Below, in pieces: positions 47,559 to 57,322 of a stretch of DNA of 62,022 nt. The DNA is taken from the NCBI GenBank assembly GCA_035267045.1, contig DATFMH010000066.1, positions 1 to 62,022 of the forward strand, given 5' to 3'. This stretch comes from DATFMH01 sp035267045. Its GTDB lineage: Bacteria; Bacteroidota; Rhodothermia; Balneolales; DATFMH01. The translations under genes were made by a program, and so were the position numbers. The notes under the pieces were generated by a model, which was not told where the DNA came from, did not search any database, and worked only from the letters and a program-made list of their open reading frames with translations. Within the stretch, counting starts at the first letter, position 1. The number at the start of each line of letters is the position of its first letter.

Positions 47559-47635
47559 GAAATCAGCAGGCTTTTATGTGTTGCACATGGGATGTGGAGC
47601 CATCTACCTAATACACAATGATTACCTGCCGTTTC
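47559..47635 (-). ncRNA. Structured intergenic element B of the xylan cluster
   Basis: Outer stem GAAA plus GCAGG with CCTGC plus TTTC (47559-47570 with 47625-47635), inner stem TGTGT/ACACA (47577-47581 with 47613-47617), and the loop sequence TGGGATGTGGAGCCAT (47588-47603), identical to element A. Both elements have nearly equal length (77 and 79 bases) and put the 16-mer at nearly equal distances from the ends (29/32 and 30/33 bases). It lies between xylA and the Big2-type GH3 gene. Function unknown. Confidence 0.5.
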
Positions 47636-47662
47636 TGCATCGTTAATTACACTTTTTATAAA

Positions 47663-48991
47663 TCAGACATAATCGTTGATTATATTTTCATACAATTCCT
47701 GATGTCCACTTATCTGCTCTGGTTCCCCATTTTTAACAGCAATGGATTTCAAATCTTCAAGCGATAATTTTCCATCTTCAAATTTCTTACCATCCCCGGA
47801 ATCGAAAGATGCATAACGGTCATTAACCATTTTTTTATAAGATGATTCGCTTAACAAACGGTCCGCACTTATCAATGCCCTGGCAAATGTATCCATACCA
47901 CCAACATGAGCATAAAATAAATCAGCCAAATCGGTTGAGTTTCGTCTTGTTTTAGCATCAAAATTGATTCCCCCACCCTGGAATCCGCCAGCTTGCAGAA
48001 TAACCATTAAAGCTTCGGTGATTTCATAAACATTGGTAGGAAACTGATCCGTGTCCCAACCGTTTTGGTAGTCACCGCGATTGGCATCAATACTACCCAG
48101 TAAACCGGCATCAGCAGCAACCTGTAACTCGTGTTGAAACGTATGCTGGGCTAAAATGGCATGATTGACCTCTATATTAAGTTTAAAATCACCATCCAAA
48201 CCATACTCTTTAAGAAAGCCTATAACCGTCGCAGCGTCATAATCGTATTGATGTTTTGTAGGCTCGCATGGTTTAGGTTCTACAAAAAAGGTTCCTTTAA
48301 AACCTTGTTTACGGGCGTAATCACGCGCCATCGAAAGGAAACGTGCCAGGTGATCCCGTTCTCTTTTCATCTTAGTATTCAAGAGCGACATATACCCTTC
48401 ACGACCTCCCCAGAATACATAATTTTCACCGCCTAAAGCTATAGTCGTATCAAGGGCATGTTTAACCTGTGAAGCCGCGTGTGCTACAACCTGAAAATCC
48501 GGATTAGTTGCGGCTCCATTCATATAACGAGGATTTGTAAACAGATTTGCCGTTCCCCATAACACTCTAACTCCGCTTTCCTTCTGTTTTTCTTTTCCAT
48601 ATTCGGCAATCGTCTGTAGTCTTTTTTCGGATTCGGCGAGAGTTGTTGCTTCATCTATCAAATCATAATCGTGAAAACAGAAGTAATTGAGTCCAAGTTT
48701 AGTAATGAACTCAAAAGCGGCATCCATTTTATCTTTGGCACGTTGAACCGGATCCGAGTTCTCCAGCCAGGGAAATGATTTCGTACCAACACCAAAAGGA
48801 TCGTTACCCAGATTACCGAATGAATGCCAATATGCACAGGCAAATCGTAAATGATCTTTCATTTTTTTGCCGGCAACTTCCTTTTCAGGGTCATAATATT
48901 TAAAAGCTAAAGGATTTTTTGAGTCCGGTCCTTCGAATGGAATAGATGGTATATCCTTAAAATATTCTTTATCACCTAATAATGGTTTCAT
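47663..48991 (-). CDS. xylA: Xylose isomerase
   Basis: This class II enzyme (442 residues, with the typical N-terminal extension) converts D-xylose to D-xylulose in the cytoplasm. It has the catalytic His region in YFCFHDYDL near residue 100, the metal ligands in VEPKPCEPTKHQYDYD, the His/Asp metal site NIEVNHAILAQHTFQHEL, and the final DANRGDYQNGWDTDQFP. It is full length and without frameshift. It follows the aldose epimerase gene after 17 bases and precedes element B. Confidence 0.97.
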   Translation of the reverse strand: MKPLLGDKEYFKDIPSIPFEGPDSKNPLAFKYYDPEKEVAGKKMKDHLRFACAYWHSFGNLGNDPFGVGTKSFPWLENSDPVQRAKDKMDAAFEFITKLGLNYFCFHDYDLIDEATTLAESEKRLQTIAEYGKEKQKESGVRVLWGTANLFTNPRYMNGAATNPDFQVVAHAASQVKHALDTTIALGGENYVFWGGREGYMSLLNTKMKRERDHLARFLSMARDYARKQGFKGTFFVEPKPCEPTKHQYDYDAATVIGFLKEYGLDGDFKLNIEVNHAILAQHTFQHELQVAADAGLLGSIDANRGDYQNGWDTDQFPTNVYEITEALMVILQAGGFQGGGINFDAKTRRNSTDLADLFYAHVGGMDTFARALISADRLLSESSYKKMVNDRYASFDSGDGKKFEDGKLSLEDLKSIAVKNGEPEQISGHQELYENIINDYV

Positions 48992-49008
48992 AATTTCAAT
49001 CTGTTTAT

Positions 49009-50001
49009 TTAGGTAGTTTGAGTTAACATTATTTTAATAATCGTTGAAAATGATTCACCTGGTTTGATGATCAATAAGCCATCACCATTTTGAAATACAT
49101 TTATGTTAGACGTAACCGGTTCAATCGCAATGGATTGACGTGTGGGCGGGGTGAACATTTGCAGAAATTTCATTGATTTATTGAACTCCATAGTTATCTC
49201 TGCCCGATCTTGTTGAGATAATAGTGCCACGGTATATTTTTCAGTCGGTATCAAACGGAAGCTATTATCCAGTTGGTCATCCTGTATTTCTTTTCCGTTT
49301 AAAAAACGTTCATCTTTAACCGAGCTGCCTGTAGGGATGATGTTTGGGTTTACTTCTACCCTCTCGCGTATTGGTGCGGTCACTTTAATATTTTTAATAT
49401 CATCTGAAAATGTTAAATACGGATGCCAGCCAAATGATACAGGAGCATTATGTTCGCTTGTATTCTCGAGGAAAAATTCAACTTCCAAAATATTCGATTT
49501 ATTCGATCGATAAATAACTTGAAAATCAAATGGAAAGGGATAATAGTCGTATTCGCCATCATACGAATAACGTAATTTAATGAATGTCTCCTCTGTATTA
49601 ACTCCAATATCTTGAATTTCAAAAGGTTGATTAAACAAAAAACCGTGTAATGCATTCCCTTTATCAGGTTCATTTAAAGGAAATCGATAATCCTTACCTT
49701 CAAACTCATAAACACCGTTTTTAAGTCGATTTACAAATGGAAACAGCCATGCGTTGTGATAATAAGTATCACTAGCCAAATCGTCATCCGACTCATAACC
49801 TTCAATAATATTACGTTTTACAGATCTATCAGATAACCAGAGACCATTTAAGCGAGCACCATAGCCGGGAATAACCTCTATGGCATTATCCAAATGTTCA
49901 TTATTAAGTTTCAACACCTGATAACCCGCTAATGTTTTCACGTCCAATTGACCTTCTTTAATATCGAAGTCAGACAGGTAATTTTTGTTTCCAATCATCA
50001 T
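49009..50001 (-). CDS. Aldose 1-epimerase-like (mutarotase) protein
   Basis: This GalM-like beta-sandwich enzyme has about 330 residues. Family hallmarks are the N-terminal GYGARLNGLWL, NAWLFPFVNRLKNGVYEF, KGNALHGFLFN with the substrate-binding His, a second His in VSFGWHPYLTF, and SIAIEPVTSN with the likely catalytic Glu. It should equilibrate the alpha and beta anomers of xylose. I put the start at 50001, the first of two adjacent ATGs, because the open frame upstream lies inside xylB and looks like out-of-frame translation. Its beginning overlaps the last 32 bases of xylB, so translation is coupled. Confidence 0.87.
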   Translation of the reverse strand: MMIGNKNYLSDFDIKEGQLDVKTLAGYQVLKLNNEHLDNAIEVIPGYGARLNGLWLSDRSVKRNIIEGYESDDDLASDTYYHNAWLFPFVNRLKNGVYEFEGKDYRFPLNEPDKGNALHGFLFNQPFEIQDIGVNTEETFIKLRYSYDGEYDYYPFPFDFQVIYRSNKSNILEVEFFLENTSEHNAPVSFGWHPYLTFSDDIKNIKVTAPIRERVEVNPNIIPTGSSVKDERFLNGKEIQDDQLDNSFRLIPTEKYTVALLSQQDRAEITMEFNKSMKFLQMFTPPTRQSIAIEPVTSNINVFQNGDGLLIIKPGESFSTIIKIMLTQTT

Positions 50002-51454
50002 ACAATTCTTCATATAATTTAATGTTACGGCTTTCCGGATCGATATAATCGATCTTGCGTAACGAATCAAAAGTTTCATTTAAACTGGAATAAAACCCGT
50101 AACCAAGCGCTGCTCCACGTGCTGCTCCGGCTGCTCCATCCGTATCATACAATTCAACCGGTGTCTTTGTTATATCGGCAAACATCTGTCGAAATGCCCT
50201 GCTTAAAAATAAATTAGCATGGCCGGCTTTAATTGATTCCACTTTGAAATCATTATCTTGCATAATATCTAAACCGAACATCAAGGCATATATAATGCCT
50301 TCCATACCGGCTCTTACAAGGTGTTCCGACCGGTGAATATTAAAATCGATTCCCTGCACCTGAGCATTAATAACCTTATTTCCAAGAATTCGCTCAGCCC
50401 CATTTCCAAAAGGATAAAATTTCAATCCGGATGCCCCCGGCTCGGCCATTTTTACAAGCTCATTCATCGACTCATAAGTAATGTTTTGAGCTCCCGTATT
50501 CAATATCTTCTTAAGCCAACTGTAAAGAATTCCTGTTCCATTAATACATATCAGGACTCCGTTACGTCTCGCATTCTCCTGATCATTTACATGCAGGAAT
50601 GTGTTTATACGCGATTCCTTATCATAAATATTCTTATCGGTGACAGCGTAGATCACACCCGAAGTACCGGCAGTTGCCGCCACTTCTCCGGGTTTAACAA
50701 CATTTAGTGAGAATGCATTATTGGGCTGATCTCCGGCACGATAAGTAATTCTTACATCGCTGCTTAAACCAAGTTCAGCAGCAACATTTGAATTAATTTT
50801 ACCCTGCTTTCCTATCGAGGGAACAATTTTCGGGATAAGTGAGGTATCAAATTCAAAGTAATCCAGTAACTTTGAATTTATCGTATGATTTTGAAAATCC
50901 CAGAAAATACCTTCTGAAAGACCCGACCGGGTCGTTGTTGCTTCTCCGGTAAGACGGTAAGCAAAATAATCACCTGGCAGCATCCAATAATCTATATTTT
51001 CATATTTGTCAGGTTCCTGATCCTTCATCCATGCTAATTTGGCTGCTGTAAAATTGCCGGGGGAGTTGAGTAAATGTCTGAGAGTGTAATCGGAACCAAG
51101 CTCATCAAAGGCTTTTTCACCATACGGAATTGCCCGGCTGTCACACCAGATAATAGCAGGCCGGATACTTTTCCCATTTTTATCAATAGTCACTAATCCG
51201 TGCATCTGATAGGAAATACCTATTCCCATAATTTTTTTAGGATTAACATCCGTTTCTTTTAAGACACGCCGATAAGCATTCTTAAAATTTTCCCACCACA
51301 TTTCAGGCTTTTGCTCGGCCCACCCCTGTTTAGGTGATTCAATGATTTGTTCCTCATCCGGATATCGGCCACTGCCAATCACAATTCCTTTATCCGCATC
51401 GAATAACGATACTTTTATGGATGAACTTCCAAGATCTATACCTAAAAAAACCAT
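49970..51454 (-). CDS. xylB: Xylulokinase
   Basis: This FGGY-family sugar kinase has 494 residues and phosphorylates D-xylulose to xylulose-5-phosphate. N-terminal FLGIDLGSSSIKVSLFD is the phosphate-binding opening, and GISYQMHGLVTID the substrate region. VTAGTSGVIYAV and the C-terminal GAARGAALGYGFY segment belong to the second actin-like domain. The stop codon lies inside the start of the epimerase gene. It is 41 bases after the symporter. Confidence 0.95.
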   Translation of the reverse strand: MVFLGIDLGSSSIKVSLFDADKGIVIGSGRYPDEEQIIESPKQGWAEQKPEMWWENFKNAYRRVLKETDVNPKKIMGIGISYQMHGLVTIDKNGKSIRPAIIWCDSRAIPYGEKAFDELGSDYTLRHLLNSPGNFTAAKLAWMKDQEPDKYENIDYWMLPGDYFAYRLTGEATTTRSGLSEGIFWDFQNHTINSKLLDYFEFDTSLIPKIVPSIGKQGKINSNVAAELGLSSDVRITYRAGDQPNNAFSLNVVKPGEVAATAGTSGVIYAVTDKNIYDKESRINTFLHVNDQENARRNGVLICINGTGILYSWLKKILNTGAQNITYESMNELVKMAEPGASGLKFYPFGNGAERILGNKVINAQVQGIDFNIHRSEHLVRAGMEGIIYALMFGLDIMQDNDFKVESIKAGHANLFLSRAFRQMFADITKTPVELYDTDGAAGAARGAALGYGFYSSLNETFDSLRKIDYIDPESRNIKLYEELYDDWKQKLPV

Positions 51455-51495
51455 ATTGTAATCAATCTGCTTTTAATATCTGTGCTGTATATTCA

Positions 51496-53148
51496 TCAAC
51501 TGAGTTCTTCTTCAACAAGTGCTACGTTTCGCGGCTGCCATAACATTTCCATTTCCTCGAGTGAACGTCCTTTGGTTTCGGGAACCATCTTCCACATAAA
51601 AAGAGCAGACAAAAGTCCCATGATACCATATATCCAATATGTAAAACCATGATTAAATATATTGTTTAGAGCCGTGGAATTATTCATCATCGGGAAGGTC
51701 CATGATACGATTAAATTAGCAACCCACTGAGCGGCGACGGCAATGGACATGGCCCCGCGAATAGAATTCGGAAATATCTCGGATAACATAACCCAGGTAA
51801 CAGGTCCCCATGAAACTGCAAAAGATGCCGTATAAATCAGCATGAATATTAAAGCCATTATACCCACACTTTTCGCAAAAAACATAAAGCCAAGTAAGAT
51901 CATCGATACCGCCATTCCCAGAGATCCGATTATCATTAATGGTTTGCGACCAAAATTATCAACCGTATATATGGCAACTATCGTGAATGATAGATTTACA
52001 GCTCCTACGATTATGGTTTGCATTAATGAGACATTCATCCCTGCTCCCATATTTCTGAAGATCTCGGGAGCGTAATACAAGACAACATTAATTCCTACAA
52101 ATTGTTGAAAAACTGACAGTAGAATACCAACAATAATGACCAACCCACCGAATGATAACCATGGAACGGACGATTTATTGAATAGACTCGTCTTAATGTC
52201 CGATAAAACGGAATCAGAACGATCCTGCCCCACTAATTTCAACAATACATTTCGAGCTTCATCATTACGGCCGGCCATAACAAGATATCGTGGTGATTCG
52301 GGAACAAAGAACAATAAAAACAGGAAGAGACCTGCCGGGATTGTTTCGGAAGCAAACATCCATCTCCAGCCGATTGAATTTAACCAGTTATCAGACCCGT
52401 GCATGGCTATAAAATAATTGACAAAATAGACCAACAGCATTCCCAAAATGATGGCAAATTGATTCCACGACACGAGCTTACCACGTATCTCCGAAGGTGA
52501 AATTTCGGCGATATACATGGGAGTTATCATAGAGGCGAGACCCACACCGATACCACCGATTACACGATAAAATATAAATGAGCTGACTACAGCAACATGG
52601 AGGAAGTTGATAGTATCGGGAATAGCAGATCCTACGGCTGAAATTGTGAAAAGGATGGCTGCCAATAACATCCCGTTACGCCTTCCGGTCGTCTGACTTA
52701 CATATCCTGCTATGGATCCGCCAATAATGCAGCCAACCAGTGCACTGGATATTGTAAATCCATCAATAGCATTTGCCATGCCTTCTGTCAAAGTATTCGG
52801 TTCGGTCCAAAAACGAAAATACCAAATAAACCAGGCAAGAATTAATACGATAACAGAATATATAAGTCCTTTTTTTTGCCCAAACAATTTGAACATAAAA
52901 CTGCTGATTAAAAAAACAATTATTGCAAGGCATATAGTAACTATGACCTTATATTGTACTATAACATTACCAGCCAACGCTGCATTGCTGTACATCGGTT
53001 TGACAAAAAAGCTTCTCAAGGCACTTGTCGTTCCTGAGATAACGGCTGTATCATATCCAAAAAGGAGTCCCCCTAAAGTCGCAACAAGTGTGATCCCTGT
53101 TACGTAAAGATTACTATGCCGGATAATATTATGTGTTTTCGTAGACAT
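51496..53148 (-). CDS. xylE: Xylose/H+ symporter (XylE-like) with an inserted helical pair
   Basis: This MFS sugar porter of 550 residues has VATLGGLLFGYDTAVISG near residues 18-35, PMYIAEISPSEIRGKLVSWNQ, PESPRYLVMAGR, QQFVGINVVLYYAPEIF and WVMLSEIFPNSIRG, all typical of XylE-like carriers. Compared with XylE there is an insertion of about 60 residues between helices 1 and 2 (about 62-120). It has two strongly hydrophobic stretches (VIVTICLAIIVFLISSFMFKLF and GLIYSVIVLILAWFIWYF), suggesting 14 helices. It lies 17 bases after a GH3 gene and 41 before xylB. It imports free xylose made in the periplasm. Confidence 0.9.
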   Translation of the reverse strand: MSTKTHNIIRHSNLYVTGITLVATLGGLLFGYDTAVISGTTSALRSFFVKPMYSNAALAGNVIVQYKVIVTICLAIIVFLISSFMFKLFGQKKGLIYSVIVLILAWFIWYFRFWTEPNTLTEGMANAIDGFTISSALVGCIIGGSIAGYVSQTTGRRNGMLLAAILFTISAVGSAIPDTINFLHVAVVSSFIFYRVIGGIGVGLASMITPMYIAEISPSEIRGKLVSWNQFAIILGMLLVYFVNYFIAMHGSDNWLNSIGWRWMFASETIPAGLFLFLLFFVPESPRYLVMAGRNDEARNVLLKLVGQDRSDSVLSDIKTSLFNKSSVPWLSFGGLVIIVGILLSVFQQFVGINVVLYYAPEIFRNMGAGMNVSLMQTIIVGAVNLSFTIVAIYTVDNFGRKPLMIIGSLGMAVSMILLGFMFFAKSVGIMALIFMLIYTASFAVSWGPVTWVMLSEIFPNSIRGAMSIAVAAQWVANLIVSWTFPMMNNSTALNNIFNHGFTYWIYGIMGLLSALFMWKMVPETKGRSLEEMEMLWQPRNVALVEEELS

Positions 53149-53165
53149 ACAGCTTTAAATCCTGG

Positions 53166-55529
53166 TCATTTTGTAACTGTTAATTGAAGATGCTGAAGAT
53201 CAGCGTTTCTTGAAGACGAACCTACCATTAAATCGAAAGATCCCGGTTCTACGGTATACTTCATATGTGCATTATAAAAGGCCAGTTTATCGGGTGATAT
53301 GGTAAATGTTACTGTTTTTGTTTCTCCCGGTTTTAAATCCACTTTTTTGAAACCTCTCAATTCTTTAACAGGGCGAGTAATCGAACTGACCTCATCTCGT
53401 ATATATAACTGGGCCACTTCTTCCCCTTCCCTTTTGCCCATATTAGTAACCGGAATGGAAACCTTGACCGAATCTTTCGAACTCATAGATGTACGTGATA
53501 TAGAAGGTTTCCCAAAATTAAAAGTTGTATAACTCAACCCATATCCGAAATGGAATAACGGTTCATTATTTACAAAAAGATATGGACGATGGGATGTCGG
53601 AGTATAATTATAATAGTCCGGCAACTGCCCAACAGATCTGGGAACAGTTATGGTTAATTTCCCGCTCGGATTAACATCTCCGAAAAGTGTTTTCGCAACA
53701 GCATGTCCCGTTTCCTGACCAAGATACCAGCATTCAAAAATTGTAGGCACTTTTTTAACCAGGTTGGTAACAGCTAAAGGCCGTCCGTTGAATAACAGGG
53801 CTACAATGGGCTTCCCTGTTTTTGAGAGAGCTTCAACCAGTTTATTCTGCAGCCCGACCATTTTCAGATTATCTCTGTCACCCAAATGATTATCGGCCCA
53901 GGCTTCACGGGAAGTCTCCTCATTACCACCTATAGCCAGTATTACCAGATCTGATTTTTTAGCTACTTTAACAGCATTGGCTATTCTTTGTAGATCTTTG
54001 GTGGTATCACTTAATTCCACTTTATCACGAAACCACCCTTTCGTTTTTGTTATTTTCGTACCAATGGAGTAATTAACCTGAGCTTTATTGCCCACATAAT
54101 CTTTTATACCCTGCAATACCGTTACGAAATGTTTAGGATGATTACTGTATCCACCTAATATTACCCTATCAGCGTTGGGACCAATAACCGCAATGCGCTT
54201 ATAATTATTCAGATTAATCGGAGCTAAATTTCCCTGATTTTTTAATAATATCATGCTCTGTTCAGCTGCTCTTTCGGCGAAACGGCTATGTTTTGGATTG
54301 TTTGTCTCTTGCACCGCTTTTTTAACATTTACATACGGATGCTCAAATAAACCCAACTCAAATTTAATTCGTAAGACTCTGCTGACAGCAGTATCAATAA
54401 CGGATTCACTAATGCGTCCTTGTTTAACCGCTTCTTTTAATAAGGGGTAACAATCCGGATCTGGCAATTCGGTATCAACTCCAGCCTTCAAAGCGGCTAT
54501 ACCTGCATCTTCAAAAGTAGGTTCAGTGTGATGTTCCGATTTCAGGTGGCGTATGCCGTCGTAATCAGAAACGACAATGCCATTAAAATGCCATTGATTA
54601 CGTAATACTTTATTCAGTAACCATGAATTCTCGTGAGATGGGATACCGTCTATTTCATTATATGAGGCCATCACACTGTAAACATGTTCTCTTGAGATAA
54701 TTTCCCTGAAAGGATATAAAAAGATATTACTCAATGTATGAATACCTGCTGAAGTGGGGCCCATATTACGTCCACCTATAGGTTGACCAAATGCTGCATA
54801 ATGCTTTAATGTGGCCATTACATGGTTCTGATCGATCTTATAATTTTTCCCGATTTTTCCCTGAAATCCTTTTACAGCAGCAAGACCCATTTTATAAGCC
54901 ATATAAGGATCTTCACCATACGTTTCACCTGTTCTCCCCCATCTCGGGTCTCGAGCCAGATTAACGACCGGAGCCAAAACCAAATCCGTTCCCCTGGAAC
55001 GTGCTTCAGCTGCAGCTACCCCAAATACTTTTTGTATAAGATCCGGATTCCAGGTACTTCCTAAAGCCATTGGAATTGGAAAACTGGTGGCATTTGGCGC
55101 TACAAAACCATGGAGACTCTCCTCATGAAATAATACCGGTATACCCAAGCGGGTATCATTAACAGCATATCGCTGTATAGCATTTGTAAATTGTGCATTT
55201 TGCTCTGGTGATAAACCGGGATTTCCCTGGCCAAAGGGGTTCTCACTCGGACGTGCAATCTGACCTATACTGTTAGGATAGTATTTCTTGAATTCCTGAG
55301 GGTTAAAAGTCTCATCCTTATTTACGAATAGTGCCTTCTTTTGCCAAACACATTCCAGTTGGGCAATTTTTTCCTCAAGTGTCATTCGCTTTAGAAGATC
55401 ATTAACACGAACCTCAATTGGTTGACTTGAATTTTTATAAAGAGGTCTTTCTTGCCCTTTTGATAATCCACTATTTTTAAAAGTAGTAAGCAAAAAAACA
55501 GATATAATAGCAAACCACACTCGTAACAT
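53166..55529 (-). CDS. GH3 family beta-glycosidase (likely xylosidase)
   Basis: This 787-residue family 3 enzyme without PA14 insert begins with an N-terminal signal peptide (MLRVWFAIISVFLLTTF). The barrel shows LARDPRWGRTGETYGEDPYM and the nucleophile Asp322 in GIVVSDYDGIRHL. The alpha/beta sandwich (VIGPNADRVILGGYS) and FnIII-like end (REGEEVAQLYIRDEVSS) complete it. The SDYDG form differs from SDCGA in the other two minus-strand GH3 enzymes, so beta-glucosidase, exo-xylanase or other action is possible. It is first gene of the symporter/xylB/epimerase/xylA operon. The long AT-rich region upstream should hold the promoter. Confidence 0.9.
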   Translation of the reverse strand: MLRVWFAIISVFLLTTFKNSGLSKGQERPLYKNSSQPIEVRVNDLLKRMTLEEKIAQLECVWQKKALFVNKDETFNPQEFKKYYPNSIGQIARPSENPFGQGNPGLSPEQNAQFTNAIQRYAVNDTRLGIPVLFHEESLHGFVAPNATSFPIPMALGSTWNPDLIQKVFGVAAAEARSRGTDLVLAPVVNLARDPRWGRTGETYGEDPYMAYKMGLAAVKGFQGKIGKNYKIDQNHVMATLKHYAAFGQPIGGRNMGPTSAGIHTLSNIFLYPFREIISREHVYSVMASYNEIDGIPSHENSWLLNKVLRNQWHFNGIVVSDYDGIRHLKSEHHTEPTFEDAGIAALKAGVDTELPDPDCYPLLKEAVKQGRISESVIDTAVSRVLRIKFELGLFEHPYVNVKKAVQETNNPKHSRFAERAAEQSMILLKNQGNLAPINLNNYKRIAVIGPNADRVILGGYSNHPKHFVTVLQGIKDYVGNKAQVNYSIGTKITKTKGWFRDKVELSDTTKDLQRIANAVKVAKKSDLVILAIGGNEETSREAWADNHLGDRDNLKMVGLQNKLVEALSKTGKPIVALLFNGRPLAVTNLVKKVPTIFECWYLGQETGHAVAKTLFGDVNPSGKLTITVPRSVGQLPDYYNYTPTSHRPYLFVNNEPLFHFGYGLSYTTFNFGKPSISRTSMSSKDSVKVSIPVTNMGKREGEEVAQLYIRDEVSSITRPVKELRGFKKVDLKPGETKTVTFTISPDKLAFYNAHMKYTVEPGSFDLMVGSSSRNADLQHLQLTVTK

Positions 55530-56029
55530 AATCTAAAGTTTAACAGTTTAAAGTTACACTTATGACATCAATAAATACTGTGAAGCTTTTTTTGGTCATA
55601 ACATGCTTACAATTGATCGCTAATTGATTTTGTCTAAATAAAGAGCAAATAAAGGCAAATTAATTGATGTTTATTGTCCTTTACGAGCACCATTGAAAAA
55701 AAATACTAGAATAATACACCAAATAGAGCAACACAACCTAATCCAATAAATCTGATTTTAGCTGTCGTATAAGACTGATATATTCCTTTAGCTTACAATA
55801 GTTTAAATATAGTATTCAGCAATATAAATGCACATTAAATGGATAGAATCCATATTATCCAGGTAACGTAAATGCTCTAAAAAATCTACCCGCCAGAAGT
55901 ATCTCATCTTCTGAAAGCGATACCAATACTAAGAGTGATTATACAAAAAATAATTAAAGAAGGGCAAATATTATTTTTATTTAGGCAAAAATTATTTTTT
56001 ATACCCTATTTTTTGCTCAATAGATGGGG
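55530..56029. other. Intergenic region before the xylose operon
   Basis: A 500-base gene-free region between the downstream end of the LacI-family gene and the operon-leading GH3 gene. It is AT-rich with no supported gene or RNA. The operon promoter should lie here; no TAnnTTTG element on the minus strand could be placed. Confidence 0.4.
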
Positions 56030-57031
56030 TTATGATGACTGGCGGACTGCCAATGTAACAGGGACAAGGCTTACCAATCCTTTATGAGGTACAGGATTAC
56101 TAAATTTTTCTAAAACTTTTTCAAGCGTCACTTCAGCCAACTGGGTATAATTAGTATTTACGGAGGTCAATGTTGGATAGTGATATTCGCACATTGGCAG
56201 ATTATCATAACCGACAAGGGCTATATCTTCGGGAAAATTATAACCGGCAGCCCTGGCTGTTTCCATAAAACCCAAAGCGGTGGCATCATTTGCAGCAAAA
56301 ATAGCGCGTGGTTTTACTTTTAATTTACGGAACTCATTAAAAGCTCTTATTCCCGACTCCAGTTTATAGTCACCAGGATAGGACCAAGTAAAATCAATAC
56401 CTTCATGATGATTTACATAATCGGCAAACCCATTTTTCCGAAAACGGGCCTCCGGTTGCTTATTACCCGGACCTTCAATCATTCCAACTGTTTTATATCC
56501 CCTTTTTTGAAAATGCTCGGCCACTAAGGAAGCTCCGCGGTAAGCATCGAATGTTACCGTATCTATAACAGGATGAATATTATTGGAACAGGAAATGATA
56601 GGAAAATCCGTTGGAGCGTTATCTAATATCTTAGCATAATCTTCAATTTGAAGAGCAGGAACAAAAATAACCGCTGCTGAATATCCTTTATCTCTCAATT
56701 TATTTAGGAAAACATCAATACTATCAATATGATCAGATACACTAAATAAACTGATATTAACTTTTTTATTTATACCCGCCTGAACGAACCCATTGAAAAA
56801 GGAAGAATAGAACTCACCTATATGAAATTGAGTAAGTAGGGCTATAAATATATTTTTCTTCCGTTTCTGATTCCGTAAAATCTTTGAGGCCGGATAATTT
56901 AACCTTTGAGCCGTTTCAAGGATTATCCGTTCATTTTCTCTGCTGATTTTACCTTCTCCCCTCAATGTTCGTGAAACTGTTGAGACGGCAAACCCGGTTT
57001 CTTTTGCTATATCACTTAAGGTGACTTTCAT
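56030..57031 (-). CDS. LacI family transcriptional regulator (second)
   Basis: This 333-residue LacI/GalR protein has a helix-turn-helix at residues 4-24 (TLSDIAKETGFAVSTVSRTLRG), a hinge with lysine/arginine-rich KILRNQKRKKN, and a periplasmic-binding-type effector domain (IFAANDATALGFMETARAAGYNFPEDIALVGYDN). It is complete, ending in the usual AVRQSS. Located immediately upstream of the GH3/symporter/xylB/xylA operon on the same strand, it is a good candidate for its regulator, with xylose or a xyloside as effector. Confidence 0.93.
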   Translation of the reverse strand: MKVTLSDIAKETGFAVSTVSRTLRGEGKISRENERIILETAQRLNYPASKILRNQKRKKNIFIALLTQFHIGEFYSSFFNGFVQAGINKKVNISLFSVSDHIDSIDVFLNKLRDKGYSAAVIFVPALQIEDYAKILDNAPTDFPIISCSNNIHPVIDTVTFDAYRGASLVAEHFQKRGYKTVGMIEGPGNKQPEARFRKNGFADYVNHHEGIDFTWSYPGDYKLESGIRAFNEFRKLKVKPRAIFAANDATALGFMETARAAGYNFPEDIALVGYDNLPMCEYHYPTLTSVNTNYTQLAEVTLEKVLEKFSNPVPHKGLVSLVPVTLAVRQSS

Positions 57032-57322
57032 AAATTGTGTAATAATATTTTCTTAATAAATACCAAAATCCTGGGATCTAAAAAATTAGCATCCTCAAAT
57101 CCCATTTTTGAATATACAAAATACTAATTAATATTTTGCCTTATAATAAACAAAATTTACCATAATTTTGCCCTCGCAATGTCCTATTACGTATATTTAA
57201 CATGATTTAATCAATACATTGATCAATGTTGTCTGAATGAAATAAATATTTGGGGATATTGCCGGGAATAAGGAATGTCTGCCAATAGAATAATAAGGGG
57301 TAAACAATTATAAAGAAGTGCC

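Noticed and set aside
50002..50079. 26-residue N-terminal extension of the epimerase
   Set aside because: It lies wholly inside xylB and is not part of the mutarotase fold.
55600..55640. Imperfect inverted repeat CAATT...AATTG around GATCGCT as a possible LacI site
   Set aside because: The CG is not central, the inner pairs mismatch, and AT-rich DNA gives such arms often.
57163..57170. TAATTTTG promoter-like element on the plus strand
   Set aside because: No plus-strand gene follows for 850 bases and the upstream box spacing is too long; probably chance in AT-rich DNA.
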